From assembly GCA_903884005.1 (NCBI GenBank), contig CAISDA010000020.1, forward strand, positions 1 to 64,000: 64,000 bases of DNA, in the 5' to 3' direction. The translations under genes were made by a program, and so were the position numbers. Of the stretch, positions 43,910 through 53,158 are shown piece by piece. Positions within the stretch are counted from its first letter, which is position 1. Each line of letters begins with the position of its first letter. The notes beneath the pieces were generated by a model. The model saw nothing but the letters and a program-made list of their open reading frames with translations. It was not told the DNA's origin and did not search any database. Source of the stretch: an uncultured Ignavibacteriota bacterium (GTDB lineage Bacteria; Bacteroidota; Ignavibacteria; UBA10030; UBA8401).

Positions 43910-45646
43910 ATGCGAAACATCCATAAGCTGTTTAAGGCCGTCGTGTTTGTTTTCGGGATGCTCCTTTTGGCAGGCAGTATTGCTGAAGCGCAAATTGCTG
44001 TCAGCTTACCAACCGTTACGGGACCGGTGAACGTTACAAAGCTTGTCCCTATTTCGGTCGGCGCTATTACTGCCGGTCAGAACGTGAAGTCATTTTCGTT
44101 TACACTCACGTACGACCAGACGGCTGTGAATATTGATACTGTTGTGGTAACGGCAGGTATGTTGGCCAATGCGTTCGCGGGCAACATTGCCATTAACACA
44201 ACCGTGCCAGGAAAAATTACCGTTGCTGGAGCCGGTGCATCTGCGTTAGCGGGAGTTGGATCGTTCATTGGATTCAACATGAAACCGTTAAAAACAGGCA
44301 CATGGGCGCTCACGTTAACTTCGTTTACCTTTAACGATGGCGTGCCCGCGGTTACCATTACAAGCGGTGTATTTAATATTCCAGCTGTGTCTTTCAACAT
44401 ACCAGATACAACGGCTCGACAGCCGATCGGCGGTGCACTGTCGATTCCTGTTAAAACCGATGATTTAACAAGCAGCAACGTTAAAGCATATGTGTTCACT
44501 GTTACGTATAACCCTGCGCTCATTAATATCACAGATGTTTCAACCACAGGCACATTGTCTGCCGGTTGGTCTGTCGATAAAAACGTAGCAACACCCGGCA
44601 AGATCATTGTTTCGGGTGCCAATGCCGTAAAAATGAGCGGTAAAGGCGTAGTGATCAACCTTATCGGAACTGCTGTTGCAGGCGGTACTACTGCGCTTGC
44701 TCTGTCGAATGTCGTCCTCAACGACGGCACACCGGCAATCGGCACGATCGATGGCAGCATCGTCATTACGGTCAACGCGAAACCGACGTTTGCAGTGATA
44801 TCGCCGGTATCGAAAAACGAACTCGATACGGTGAAAATTGTTGTCAGCGCGACTGATTCGAATATATCCGATGTGTTGACGTACAGCGCGATTGGCTTGC
44901 CTGTCGGTGCAACGTTCACTGCAGCTACACGCACGTTCTCGTGGGTGCCAGCTCTGAAAACGGCCGGCAGCTATTCGGTGACGTTCGTTGTGACTGACGG
45001 ACAGTTGACGGATACCGCCAAGGCGGCAATCACTATCACAAAAAATAACTTGAAGCCCGTATTTGTCAGCAGGATTCCTGTGAACCAGGATTCAGTTCAG
45101 CTGAATTACAGCTTTAAGTTGAATTTTAAGGTTCTTGCGACAGATGCGAACGGCGACGCGTTAACATATACGTGGAAACTGAATAACGCCGTTGCAAAGA
45201 CAGGGACCGACAGCACATACGCACCTGTAGGCGTCTTTACGGCCCTCGGCCAGCAGAGAATCGTCTGTGTATTTTCAGACGGTGCACTCAGCGATTCGAG
45301 CGTGTGGACGTTCAACGTGGTGACGAAGTCAACTGCTGTTGAAAACATGGTTAGCGGTGTTCCGACCGAATTCTCATTGGGTCAGAACTACCCGAATCCT
45401 TTCAACCCTTCAACAACGATCAGCTTTGGTCTGCCGATGGCGGCGCCCGTTACACTCGAGATCTACAGCATTCTCGGTGCAAAAGTGCGCACGTTGATCA
45501 GCGGTTCAATGATGAGCGCTGCGTATCACAACGTTGCATGGGATGGAAAAAACGATGCGGGTTCGCAGGTAACAAGCGGTATGTATCTGTATCGCATCGT
45601 TGCCGACAAACATGTATCGACAATGAAAATGCTGTTGATGAAGTAA
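43910..45646 (+). CDS. T9SS protein with two cohesin-like and Ig-like domains
   Basis: A 578-residue exported protein. The ATG at 43910 (MRNIHKLFKAVVFVFGMLLL) has AGAGG at the right distance; the frame also runs upstream from a TTG at 43886. Two cohesin-like modules (about 30-155 and 160-290) share the pattern KSFSFTLTYDQTAVNIDTVV and KAYVFTVTYNPALINITDVS; two Ig-like modules follow (about 293-480) and the T9SS sorting domain ends it (FSLGQNYPNPFNPSTTISFG, about 490-578). The last 285 residues are nearly the same as those of the next gene, product of a recent duplication. Surface attachment or protein assembly is a likely role. Confidence 0.9.
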   Translation: MRNIHKLFKAVVFVFGMLLLAGSIAEAQIAVSLPTVTGPVNVTKLVPISVGAITAGQNVKSFSFTLTYDQTAVNIDTVVVTAGMLANAFAGNIAINTTVPGKITVAGAGASALAGVGSFIGFNMKPLKTGTWALTLTSFTFNDGVPAVTITSGVFNIPAVSFNIPDTTARQPIGGALSIPVKTDDLTSSNVKAYVFTVTYNPALINITDVSTTGTLSAGWSVDKNVATPGKIIVSGANAVKMSGKGVVINLIGTAVAGGTTALALSNVVLNDGTPAIGTIDGSIVITVNAKPTFAVISPVSKNELDTVKIVVSATDSNISDVLTYSAIGLPVGATFTAATRTFSWVPALKTAGSYSVTFVVTDGQLTDTAKAAITITKNNLKPVFVSRIPVNQDSVQLNYSFKLNFKVLATDANGDALTYTWKLNNAVAKTGTDSTYAPVGVFTALGQQRIVCVFSDGALSDSSVWTFNVVTKSTAVENMVSGVPTEFSLGQNYPNPFNPSTTISFGLPMAAPVTLEIYSILGAKVRTLISGSMMSAAYHNVAWDGKNDAGSQVTSGMYLYRIVADKHVSTMKMLLMK

Positions 45647-45670
45647 TCGTCACTACATAAAGTTTTTTAT

Positions 45671-45710
45671 ACGACAGGCGATCCGAATAGGGTCGCCTGT
45701 CGTGTTTATA
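45671..45710 (+). terminator. Terminator after the second T9SS gene
   Basis: ACGACAGGCGA and TCGCCTGTCGT make an 11-pair stem around 11 bases, followed by GTTTATA. The T-run is weak. Confidence 0.65.
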
Positions 45711-45884
45711 TGCGGACATGTGGCTTATTGAGAATGTAGAAATGTTAAAATTGAAATGAAGTATTATGAATTTATATGGGTAAATTGTATATTTCATCAT
45801 TGGCTTGATTATTGCTAAATTTCCATTGGCATCAAAAATAATAGTGATGAGTTGTTAGCTATTCATACATGAAAGGGTTCCACT

Positions 45885-48065
45885 ATGAAGCAAAAGTGTC
45901 TTGGCATACTGCTGGCATTCTCTCTGCTCATTGTACACATAACTGCACAGGCCGGATCGCTGCCGATCTCTGTAACGCTTCCGTCGCTTTCCATCGACCC
46001 TTCGCAAATTGGGCAAACAATAAATGTTCCGCTCACCATTAGCGATATTACAGGCCTCGAGGTCACCGGGTTTAATTTTAAGTTGACATACAACCGGTCG
46101 GTTGTTGAATATGTCGGGTACGACAAGGCGGGAACGTTATCCAGTGTACTCACTGGGTTTTACCCTTTTAACGACACGACTAATTCTTTGGTAGGCTTCG
46201 CAGTTGCCGGTACTGCTGCTATGTCGGGACAAGGGGTGTTAATCAATTTACAATTCAAAATACTAGCATTAGGTTCTTCCTCCCTCATTTTTCAAGATGA
46301 AAATGGAAATACGCTCATAAAAATCAATGATGTTATAAGCCCGATCATTAATACAGGCAGGATTAAAGTTGGAAATCACAAACCTACGATGACTGCGATT
46401 CTTCCGATCACCGCTGCTGAACGAGACACCGTGCGCTTCACTGCCGTTGGTACCGATCCAGACGTCGATTCTCTCGCGTATACGATGACGGGCGCTCCTT
46501 TAGGCGCAACATTGAATACAAAGACGGGAAAATTCCAGTGGTTACCTCCGTACGGAGCGAAAGGATCATATACGATCGCGGTCACGTGTACGGATCCAGG
46601 CGGACTGAGTGACGCGACGAACGCATCGATAACGATTTCAAAAAAAAACGTTAAGCCGTACTTGGCGGCGGTGACGCCCAAGTCTGTGACCGAACGAGAT
46701 ACGCTGAAGTTCACGATCACTGCGATTGACTCGAATGGCGACGCGATTACCTACGATCTGAAGCCGCTGCCAAGTAGTGCGTTGTTCAGTTCTACAACAG
46801 GAACCTTTACGTGGGCTCCCGATACGGGCTCATCCGGCGTGTTGCAAATGACGGCAGTGGCAAAGGATGTCGATAATGCCGCCGATACCGTGAAGTTTAC
46901 GATCACTGTCATTAAAAAAGATTTTACTCCCGCCATTCAAAAAATTACCGCAAAGTCTGTGATCGAAGCCGACACGCTGAAATTTACCGTGAGCGGTGCG
47001 GACGGATACGGCGAAAAAATCAAGTATTCGGCCTCCTCATTGCCCACAGGCGCAAAGCTGGACAGTGTCACCGGCAGCTTTATCTGGGTGCCGGCAATAG
47101 GGGCGGCCGGAAAATATTCCATTCTGTTTAAGGCAAGTGATCCGGGTGGACTGTTCGATACGACGACTGTCGTCGTCACCGTCGTAATGAAAAATGTCAA
47201 ACCCACATTCGCCGTTATTCCTGCCACGGCGAAAAATGAATTGGATACGGTAAAAATTATTGTGACCGCCACAGACCCGAACACCGGCGATGTGTTAACG
47301 TATACCGCAATAAGCACACCTTTGGGTTCATCCTTCACGGCGGCCACACGAACATTTCTGTGGGTGCCTGCGCTTAACACGGCTGGCGTCTATACGGTGA
47401 AGTTCATCGTGAGCGATGGCTTATTGACAGACACCGCGAATGCCGTTATCACGATCAGTAAGACAAATTTGAAACCGGTGTTTGTGAGCCGGATACCTGT
47501 GAACCAGGATTCAGTTCAACTCAACTACAGCTTTAAGTTGAACTATAAGGTGGCCGCAATAGATCCGAACCGGGACTCGTTGACCTATACGTGGAAATTG
47601 AACAATGTCGTTGCCAAAACAGGCAGAGACAGCACCTACGCACCGCAGGGCGTCTTCACAACACTCGGCACACAGAGAATTGTCTGTGTGTTCTCCGACG
47701 GCTCACTAAGCGATTCGACAGTGTGGACGTTTACAGTTGTGACTAAATCGACCGGTGTCAATTCCATGGCAAGCGGAGTCCCAACTGAATTTTCGTTGAA
47801 TCAGAATTATCCGAATCCATTCAACCCTTCCACAACGATCAGCTTTGGTCTGCCGATGGCGGCGCCGGTTACGCTCGAGATCTACAGCATACTCGGTGCT
47901 AAAGTGCGCACACTGGTGAGCGGTTCGATGATGAGTGCAGCGTACCATAGTATTGTGTGGGACGGGAAAAACGACGCGGGTTCACAGGTCACAAGCGGTA
48001 TGTATCTGTATCGTATCGTTGCGGATAACCACGTATCGACCATGAAGATGCTATTAATGAAATAA
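45885..48065 (+). CDS. T9SS protein with cohesin-like and five Ig-like domains
   Basis: A 726-residue exported protein: signal peptide 1-24, one cohesin-like module (about 25-165, TGFNFKLTYNRSVVEYVGYD), then five Ig-like/He_PIG repeats of about 90 residues, each starting with a version of ERDTVRFTAVGTDPDVDSL or ELDTVKIIVTATDPNTGD, and the T9SS domain from about 640 (FSLNQNYPNPFNPSTTISFG). The final 285 residues match the preceding gene almost completely. A GAAAGGGTTC stretch precedes the ATG. It is likely secreted to the surface by type IX secretion; the ligand is unknown. Confidence 0.9.
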   Translation: MKQKCLGILLAFSLLIVHITAQAGSLPISVTLPSLSIDPSQIGQTINVPLTISDITGLEVTGFNFKLTYNRSVVEYVGYDKAGTLSSVLTGFYPFNDTTNSLVGFAVAGTAAMSGQGVLINLQFKILALGSSSLIFQDENGNTLIKINDVISPIINTGRIKVGNHKPTMTAILPITAAERDTVRFTAVGTDPDVDSLAYTMTGAPLGATLNTKTGKFQWLPPYGAKGSYTIAVTCTDPGGLSDATNASITISKKNVKPYLAAVTPKSVTERDTLKFTITAIDSNGDAITYDLKPLPSSALFSSTTGTFTWAPDTGSSGVLQMTAVAKDVDNAADTVKFTITVIKKDFTPAIQKITAKSVIEADTLKFTVSGADGYGEKIKYSASSLPTGAKLDSVTGSFIWVPAIGAAGKYSILFKASDPGGLFDTTTVVVTVVMKNVKPTFAVIPATAKNELDTVKIIVTATDPNTGDVLTYTAISTPLGSSFTAATRTFLWVPALNTAGVYTVKFIVSDGLLTDTANAVITISKTNLKPVFVSRIPVNQDSVQLNYSFKLNYKVAAIDPNRDSLTYTWKLNNVVAKTGRDSTYAPQGVFTTLGTQRIVCVFSDGSLSDSTVWTFTVVTKSTGVNSMASGVPTEFSLNQNYPNPFNPSTTISFGLPMAAPVTLEIYSILGAKVRTLVSGSMMSAAYHSIVWDGKNDAGSQVTSGMYLYRIVADNHVSTMKMLLMK

Positions 48066-48094
48066 CGATGCAATAATTGGTTCAGACACACCTC

Positions 48095-48127
48095 GGGCGA
48101 TTAGAAATGATCGCCCGTCGTGTTTTA
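48095..48127 (+). terminator. Terminator after the third T9SS gene
   Basis: CGGGCGAT and ATCGCCCG make an eight-pair stem with an eight-base loop; TCGTGTTTTAAA follows. Confidence 0.65.
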
Positions 48128-48261
48128 AACCTTTGGTACCATGAAAATTGCTCATACGAGCCCTTCCTCTGAAATTTTTCAGGCAGTATCGTGTTGCCAC
48201 ACATCTTGCGCTGTGCGTAAAATATGGTTATATTATACTTCTTATAATCCAGTTCCGCCAT

Positions 48262-48335
48262 GGGCCCTTAGCTCAGTTGGTTAGAGCAGCTGACTCATAA
48301 TCAGCGGGTCGCAGGTTCAAGTCCTGCAGGGCCCA
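48262..48335 (+). tRNA. tRNA with CAU anticodon, probably tRNA-Ile2
   Basis: A complete 74-base cloverleaf: acceptor stem GGGCCCT/AGGGCCC, D-arm GCTC-AGTTGGTTA-GAGC, anticodon arm GCTGA-CTCATAA-TCAGC, variable GGGTC, T-arm GCAGG-TTCAAGT-CCTGC, discriminator A73. The anticodon is CAT (CAU). It lacks the initiator features (no 1-72 mismatch, no three G-C pairs in the anticodon stem), so it is either elongator tRNA-Met or the lysidine-modified tRNA-Ile reading AUA. The GGxCCCTTAGCTCAG start and CTCATAA loop are like those of known tRNA-Ile2, which I prefer. CCA is not encoded (CCC follows). Confidence 0.92.
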
Positions 48336-48340
48336 CCCTG

Positions 48341-48373
48341 AAATCGTCTTAATCTCTCTGGTTAAGGCGATTT
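48341..48373 (+). terminator. Hairpin downstream of the tRNA
   Basis: AAATCG-T-CTTAA and TTAAG-G-CGATTT form a stem with one mismatch around TCTCTCTGG. A strong T-run is missing, but it could mark the tRNA transcript end and also the 3' edge of the truncated gene next to it. Confidence 0.45.
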
Positions 48374-48622
48374 CGTGTGTACCGGCCGGTATCCATTTGA
48401 TAATGCTTCGACCAGCGGGCCTATGTGTTCGAGGTGCATGTCCGCAATAATATCCACATCCAACGTGGAGCGCATCACCCCATGCAACGATCTGGCAAAA
48501 GAACCCCCAACCGCGTACCCAATATCGAGACGTTCAAGTGTTCGAGTCACCAGCAGTGTGTTATGCGCTCTGCACGTAGTCGATGACGCAAATAATAAAA
48601 GTTCTTTTCGCCGACAGTGCAC
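48362..48622 (-). pseudogene. Truncated nucleotidyltransferase-like gene
   Basis: An 86-residue frame whose core LERLDIGYAVGGSFARSLHG followed by VMRSTLDVDIIAD is the GGSxxxxxHG and DxD-type motif of a nucleotidyltransferase (DUF6036/MNT-like) family, normally about 150-200 residues long. The similarity stops right after the HIGPLVEAL helix and the frame ends next to the tRNA-side hairpin, so the C-terminal half has been lost. The N-terminal 20 residues also look unlike the family. A remnant cut off by recombination next to a tRNA is the simplest reading. Confidence 0.6.
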
Positions 48623-48702
48623 TACAATCTTGCAGATTCCATATATTGTAATATTCGTATATTTAAAATGATGGGCTGTTCATCGTTACACGGAGAAATA
48701 CT

Positions 48703-50547
48703 ATGGAACTCGATCGGGTTGTTGTTGCTTCCTTCGGAAGCGAAATTGAGGCAGAGATCGCGAAAGGCCGTCTTGCATCCGAAGGCATTGCCGCCGTCAT
48801 TATGCTTGATGATGCCGGGGGTATGCTGCCTTCGCTGCAGAGCAATGCCGGAGTCACAATAATGGTTCCTAGGGAACATGAAGAAATTGCTCGCCGGCTC
48901 CTCGATGGATTGGCATTTACAATGGAAGACGGTCTGGTTAACCTGCCGGCATGGCAGGCTCTGAAAACTCATTACCTCAAGGCCAGTGAACAGCATCTTC
49001 GCGAGCTCTTCGCGGAAGATCCGAAGCGCGGCGAGACGATGACGGTCGATGCGCTTGGGATCTACTTCGATTATTCCAAGCATCGTATCACCTCCGAAAC
49101 ACTCGGTCTTCTTTTTCAATTAGCCGAAGAAGCCGGTCTCCGTACGCGAATCGATGCAATGTTCCGGGGCGATACAATCAATGTCACAGAGAATCGAGCC
49201 GTGCTGCATACGGCCCTGCGCGCTCCGGTAGGGCGATCGATCGTCGTGGACGGCAACGACGTGGTGCCACAGGTCCACGCCGTTCTCGACAAAATGAGTG
49301 ATTTTTCCACACGCGTACGGAACGGAGAGTGGAAGGGATACACCGGCAAAACGATCCGCACCATTGTGAATATCGGCATAGGCGGCTCGGACCTCGGCCC
49401 CGTGATGGCGTACGAGGCACTGCGGTACTACAGCCGGCGCGACTTGACGTTTCGCTTCGTCTCCAACGTGGATGGCACCGATTTTGCCGAGGCCACCCAT
49501 GACCTGGACGCGGAAGAGACGTTGTTCATTGTTGCATCCAAAACATTCACCACGCTGGAGACGATGACCAATGCGCACACCGCGCGCGACTGGGCCCTCA
49601 GGACATTGAAGCATCCCGACGCTGTCGCCAGGCATTTTGTGGCGGTCTCGACCAATGCAAAGGAAGTGGCGAAGTTCGGCATCGATACCGCAAACATGTT
49701 CGGATTCTGGGATTGGGTCGGCGGACGGTACTCCATGTGTTCGGCGATCGGCCTTTCAACGATGATCGCTATTGGCCCCGATAATTTTCGGGAGATGCTC
49801 GATGGGTTCCATCAGATGGACGAACATTTCCGCACGGCCCCGTTCGAGCGGAACCTGCCGGTGCTCATGGGATTGTTGGGTCTCTGGTATACGGATTTTT
49901 TTGACGCGGAGACGATCGCCGTTCTTCCCTATGAACAATACTTGAAGCGATTCCCGGCGTACCTTCAACAACTCACGATGGAGAGCAACGGCAAGCACGT
50001 CACACTCGACGGAAAAGAAGTCGACTATCAGACAGGGCCGATCTACTGGGGCGAACCGGGCACGAATGGCCAGCATTCGTTCTATCAACTCATTCATCAG
50101 GGCACGAAATTTATTCCCTGCGATTTCATCGGATTTATTGAGCCGCTTCATCCTCTCGGCCGTCATCACGATTTGCTATTGGCCAACATGATCGCCCAGG
50201 CCGAGGCGCTGGCCTTTGGAAAAACGTCCGAAGAGGTCGAGGCCGAGGGCGCTCCCGCGTGGCTCGTGCCGCACAAAACATTCGAGGGCAATCGGCCGTC
50301 CACAACGATTCTCATTGAACGGTTGACTCCGGGGGCGTTGGGCAAACTTGTCGCCTTATACGAACACAGCGTTTTCACTCAGGGCGCCATTTGGGATATT
50401 GATCCATTTGACCAATGGGGAGTCGAATTGGGGAAGGCGCTTGCCACACGGATCATTCCCGAACTCGAGAGCGGCACTGAAGCCGCACTCACTCACGATA
50501 GTTCAACGAACAGACTCATTAAAAAGTGCAGGAGATCGAAGGAGTGA
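48703..50547 (+). CDS. pgi: DUF2007 domain fused to glucose-6-phosphate isomerase
   Basis: A 614-residue protein. The first ~72 residues ([20 protein letters not shown] ... [20 protein letters not shown]) match the small DUF2007 module, annotated as a putative signal-transducing protein. From about 80 it is a phosphoglucose isomerase interconverting glucose-6-P and fructose-6-[38 protein letters not shown] and [20 protein letters not shown] are diagnostic and the length (about 540) is normal. The ATG at 48703 with GGAG upstream gives one continuous frame, so the fusion is not an annotation error. It is not in an obvious operon. Confidence 0.92.
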   Translation: MELDRVVVASFGSEIEAEIAKGRLASEGIAAVIMLDDAGGMLPSLQSNAGVTIMVPREHEEIARRLLDGLAFTMEDGLVNLPAWQALKTHYLKASEQHLRELFAEDPKRGETMTVDALGIYFDYSKHRITSETLGLLFQLAEEAGLRTRIDAMFRGDTINVTENRAVLHTALRAPVGRSIVVDGNDVVPQVHAVLDKMSDFSTRVRNGEWKGYTGKTIRTIVNIGIGGSDLGPVMAYEALRYYSRRDLTFRFVSNVDGTDFAEATHDLDAEETLFIVASKTFTTLETMTNAHTARDWALRTLKHPDAVARHFVAVSTNAKEVAKFGIDTANMFGFWDWVGGRYSMCSAIGLSTMIAIGPDNFREMLDGFHQMDEHFRTAPFERNLPVLMGLLGLWYTDFFDAETIAVLPYEQYLKRFPAYLQQLTMESNGKHVTLDGKEVDYQTGPIYWGEPGTNGQHSFYQLIHQGTKFIPCDFIGFIEPLHPLGRHHDLLLANMIAQAEALAFGKTSEEVEAEGAPAWLVPHKTFEGNRPSTTILIERLTPGALGKLVALYEHSVFTQGAIWDIDPFDQWGVELGKALATRIIPELESGTEAALTHDSSTNRLIKKCRRSKE

Positions 50548-50650
50548 CCGCACAGAGATTGCAAGCGATCTACCGGAGCAACTCAAAGAATCGGACCACT
50601 GACTGTCGTATACTCATACGTCCCGATGGTATTTCTGAGTTGAAACAACA

Positions 50651-52993
50651 ATGACCATAACCAGATCGATGCTCTGCACCCTTCGTTGTGTCTGTGCTGC
50701 CTGTGTCGTGGTGCTGTCAACGGTGTGCGTATCCGCTCCTGCGCAAACGATCATGCTGTCTGGGAAAGTGACAGACAGCAGGACGCATCTTCCCGTTGAC
50801 GCCGCTGTGGTCTCGATGATCGAGACGCGCATTCGCTGCTGTACCGACACATCGGGTGGATTCCGCTTCATGCTCCCGGGGCCGGGACGTTGTACGATCG
50901 CCGTGCGGCGTATCGGATACGCCGCATGCGAGAGGATCGTGGCGGTCACGGGCGATGCCGGGATACTCATCGAATTATCGCCGGTCACCATTCAAACCGA
51001 TGAAGTGATCGTCCGCAGCACGCGACTTCAATCCGATATCACGACGAGCCCGATTCCTTTTTCGGTCGTGACGGCGGAAGAGATCGCTCTTCATCCGTCC
51101 CTTACCGTGCCCGACGTGATGAGATCGATCGCCGGTGTGAGTCTCGTCCGCGACGGTTCGTGGGAAACAGCCGTGTCCATTCGCGGCATGAGCCGTTCGA
51201 ACATTGTGATGCTGGTCGATAATACGCGCATTGAAACGGCGAACGATGTGGCCGGTGCGCTCTCGCTCGTGGATGTGCACGAGCTCGAACGCATTGAAAC
51301 CGTAAAGTCGCCCGGCTCGTCCATTTGGGGCACGGGCGGGCTCGGCGGAGTCGTCCATATGATGACGAAGCAGCCGTCGTTCAGCGAGACTCCCGATTCA
51401 CATCTTCAGCTCGACGAAGGCGTGTCGAGCGTGAACGGGTTGTTCTCCCATCACCTCGCATTCGATCATTCATCGCCGCGGATCGGATTCAGGCTCGGGC
51501 TCGGATACAGGAAGGCCGGGAACACGCAGACGCCCGACGGCGCGATTGTGAATTCGCAGTTTACGGATTTTACGCTCAGCGCTTCGGCGGGCGTGAAAAC
51601 GTTCAACGCGCAGATGCTGTGTATGTCGTACCAGCGTTCACAGGCCGAGGATGCCGGCATACCCGGCGGCGCTGCGTTCGCCGAGCAGGCCCGGGCGCGC
51701 TATACGCTGGCGCGCCGCGAAATGGCCGCCGCTGAATATACGATACCCGATGTCTCGCGCACGGTGGACCTGATGACGTTCCGCGTTTCACGTCAGTTGA
51801 TCACGCGCAATGTCGAGATCATACAGACTCCGGCGCTCACGCTGACGCCCCACGCCGTGCACGGCACGACAAGCGCACAAGCCGAAGCGCGCCTGCAGCC
51901 GCAGCCGGGCCTGACGCTCACAGCCGGAAGTGATGTCTGGCAGCGGTCGCTCGAGAGCCGCCGAGAGCGCGTGAATTCCGTGTCTCAAGAGACCATCGGA
52001 GAACGGCCCGTTCCCGCATCGTCGTTTCTGAGCGCCGGATCGTACATCCACGGAGTGTGGAAAATTTCTCCCGATCGTGTGACGCTCGATGCGGGTGCGC
52101 GATACGACTGGATCCGCGTCCACAACGAAACAACATTCAATCCCGAGTATGTCATCGAATCGGGCGGCATACCGGATAGGCAGCCTCCGGCGCAGATTCT
52201 GCTGTGGAACGAGCAAACGGTCTACAATCGTTCATGGAGCGCCGACGCCGGCATCACGTATGCGCTTTCGCCCGCAGCGGACATCTCGTGTCTCGTTGCG
52301 GCTGCGTTCCGCTCTCCATCGCTTGAAGAACGCTTCCAGTATATCGATCTGGGTTCATCGCTCCGCGTGGGCAATCCGCTGCTCAAGCCGGAACAAAGCA
52401 CGTCGCTGAATGCCGGCATCGGCATTCACGGCGGACGAACAGCTGTCAGGGCGGACTTCTTCATCAACAGGTTCGCCGATCTCGTCGCCGAGGTGCCGGG
52501 CCTGTTCGCCACACGCGCCGCGCTCATCAAGACAAATATCGGAGAAGCGCTGATGTATGGAGGCGAGATCGCAGGCGAGGTGCCATTGCTCGAGTGGGCG
52601 TATGCGCATTGCTCGCTCGCGTATGTGTATGGAGAGGACACGCGCGCCAATGCACCTCTTCCGCAGATCCCTCCGTTGACGGGAGTTGTGTCGCTGAATG
52701 CGGCCATACCGCGCGCGGGAATGGTCGCTGTCGGCGCCTCGTATGCGCTTCGGCAAGACCGGATCGCTGTGGGAGAGTCGGAGACTCCGGGGTATGTTGT
52801 TATCGATGTCGACTGCTCGAGCGGATCGCTCGGGCTGCCGTTTTTTTCCCATGCCGGTGCAGCATGCACGCTTCGGGGCGGGATCGGGAATGTATTCAAT
52901 GCATCATATCGGATTCATCTGAGCACGCTCCGCGGACTTGTCACGCGCGAGCCCGGCAGAAATCTTTACCTTTCAGCATCGGTCACCGTGTGA
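50651..52993 (+). CDS. TonB-dependent outer-membrane receptor
   Basis: A 780-residue receptor: signal peptide 1-31, carboxypeptidase-regulatory-like domain (about 35-115, GKVTDSRTHLPVDAAVVS), plug domain (about 130-235, SVSIRGMSRSNIVMLVDN-like segment and VKSPGSSIWGTGGLGGVVHM) and a 22-strand barrel (about 240-780) ending in an aromatic-alternating strand (GRNLYLSASVTV). Such receptors import siderophores, cobalamin or glycans with TonB energy. No partner SusD or cluster is nearby, so the substrate is open; iron or cobalamin is more likely than polysaccharide. Confidence 0.9.
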   Translation: MTITRSMLCTLRCVCAACVVVLSTVCVSAPAQTIMLSGKVTDSRTHLPVDAAVVSMIETRIRCCTDTSGGFRFMLPGPGRCTIAVRRIGYAACERIVAVTGDAGILIELSPVTIQTDEVIVRSTRLQSDITTSPIPFSVVTAEEIALHPSLTVPDVMRSIAGVSLVRDGSWETAVSIRGMSRSNIVMLVDNTRIETANDVAGALSLVDVHELERIETVKSPGSSIWGTGGLGGVVHMMTKQPSFSETPDSHLQLDEGVSSVNGLFSHHLAFDHSSPRIGFRLGLGYRKAGNTQTPDGAIVNSQFTDFTLSASAGVKTFNAQMLCMSYQRSQAEDAGIPGGAAFAEQARARYTLARREMAAAEYTIPDVSRTVDLMTFRVSRQLITRNVEIIQTPALTLTPHAVHGTTSAQAEARLQPQPGLTLTAGSDVWQRSLESRRERVNSVSQETIGERPVPASSFLSAGSYIHGVWKISPDRVTLDAGARYDWIRVHNETTFNPEYVIESGGIPDRQPPAQILLWNEQTVYNRSWSADAGITYALSPAADISCLVAAAFRSPSLEERFQYIDLGSSLRVGNPLLKPEQSTSLNAGIGIHGGRTAVRADFFINRFADLVAEVPGLFATRAALIKTNIGEALMYGGEIAGEVPLLEWAYAHCSLAYVYGEDTRANAPLPQIPPLTGVVSLNAAIPRAGMVAVGASYALRQDRIAVGESETPGYVVIDVDCSSGSLGLPFFSHAGAACTLRGGIGNVFNASYRIHLSTLRGLVTREPGRNLYLSASVTV

Positions 52994-53158
52994 TCGCTGC
53001 GGGGGGGAGCGGACCTTTATTCCGCACTGCGGTCGTTCGAATTTAGTATTTGCTCTACACCAATTATTGTACTACTATCGCATGCGTGCGCTGTCCGTGA
53101 TGCGGCCCCAGCCATGCTTGTGCACCGTGGATTCATTCATAGTACGGACAGGTTGATC

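Noticed and set aside
48134-48149. 16-base TGGTACCATGAAAATT also present at 54341-54356
   Set aside because: Only two copies, without similar flanks and with no supported frame; probably coincidence.
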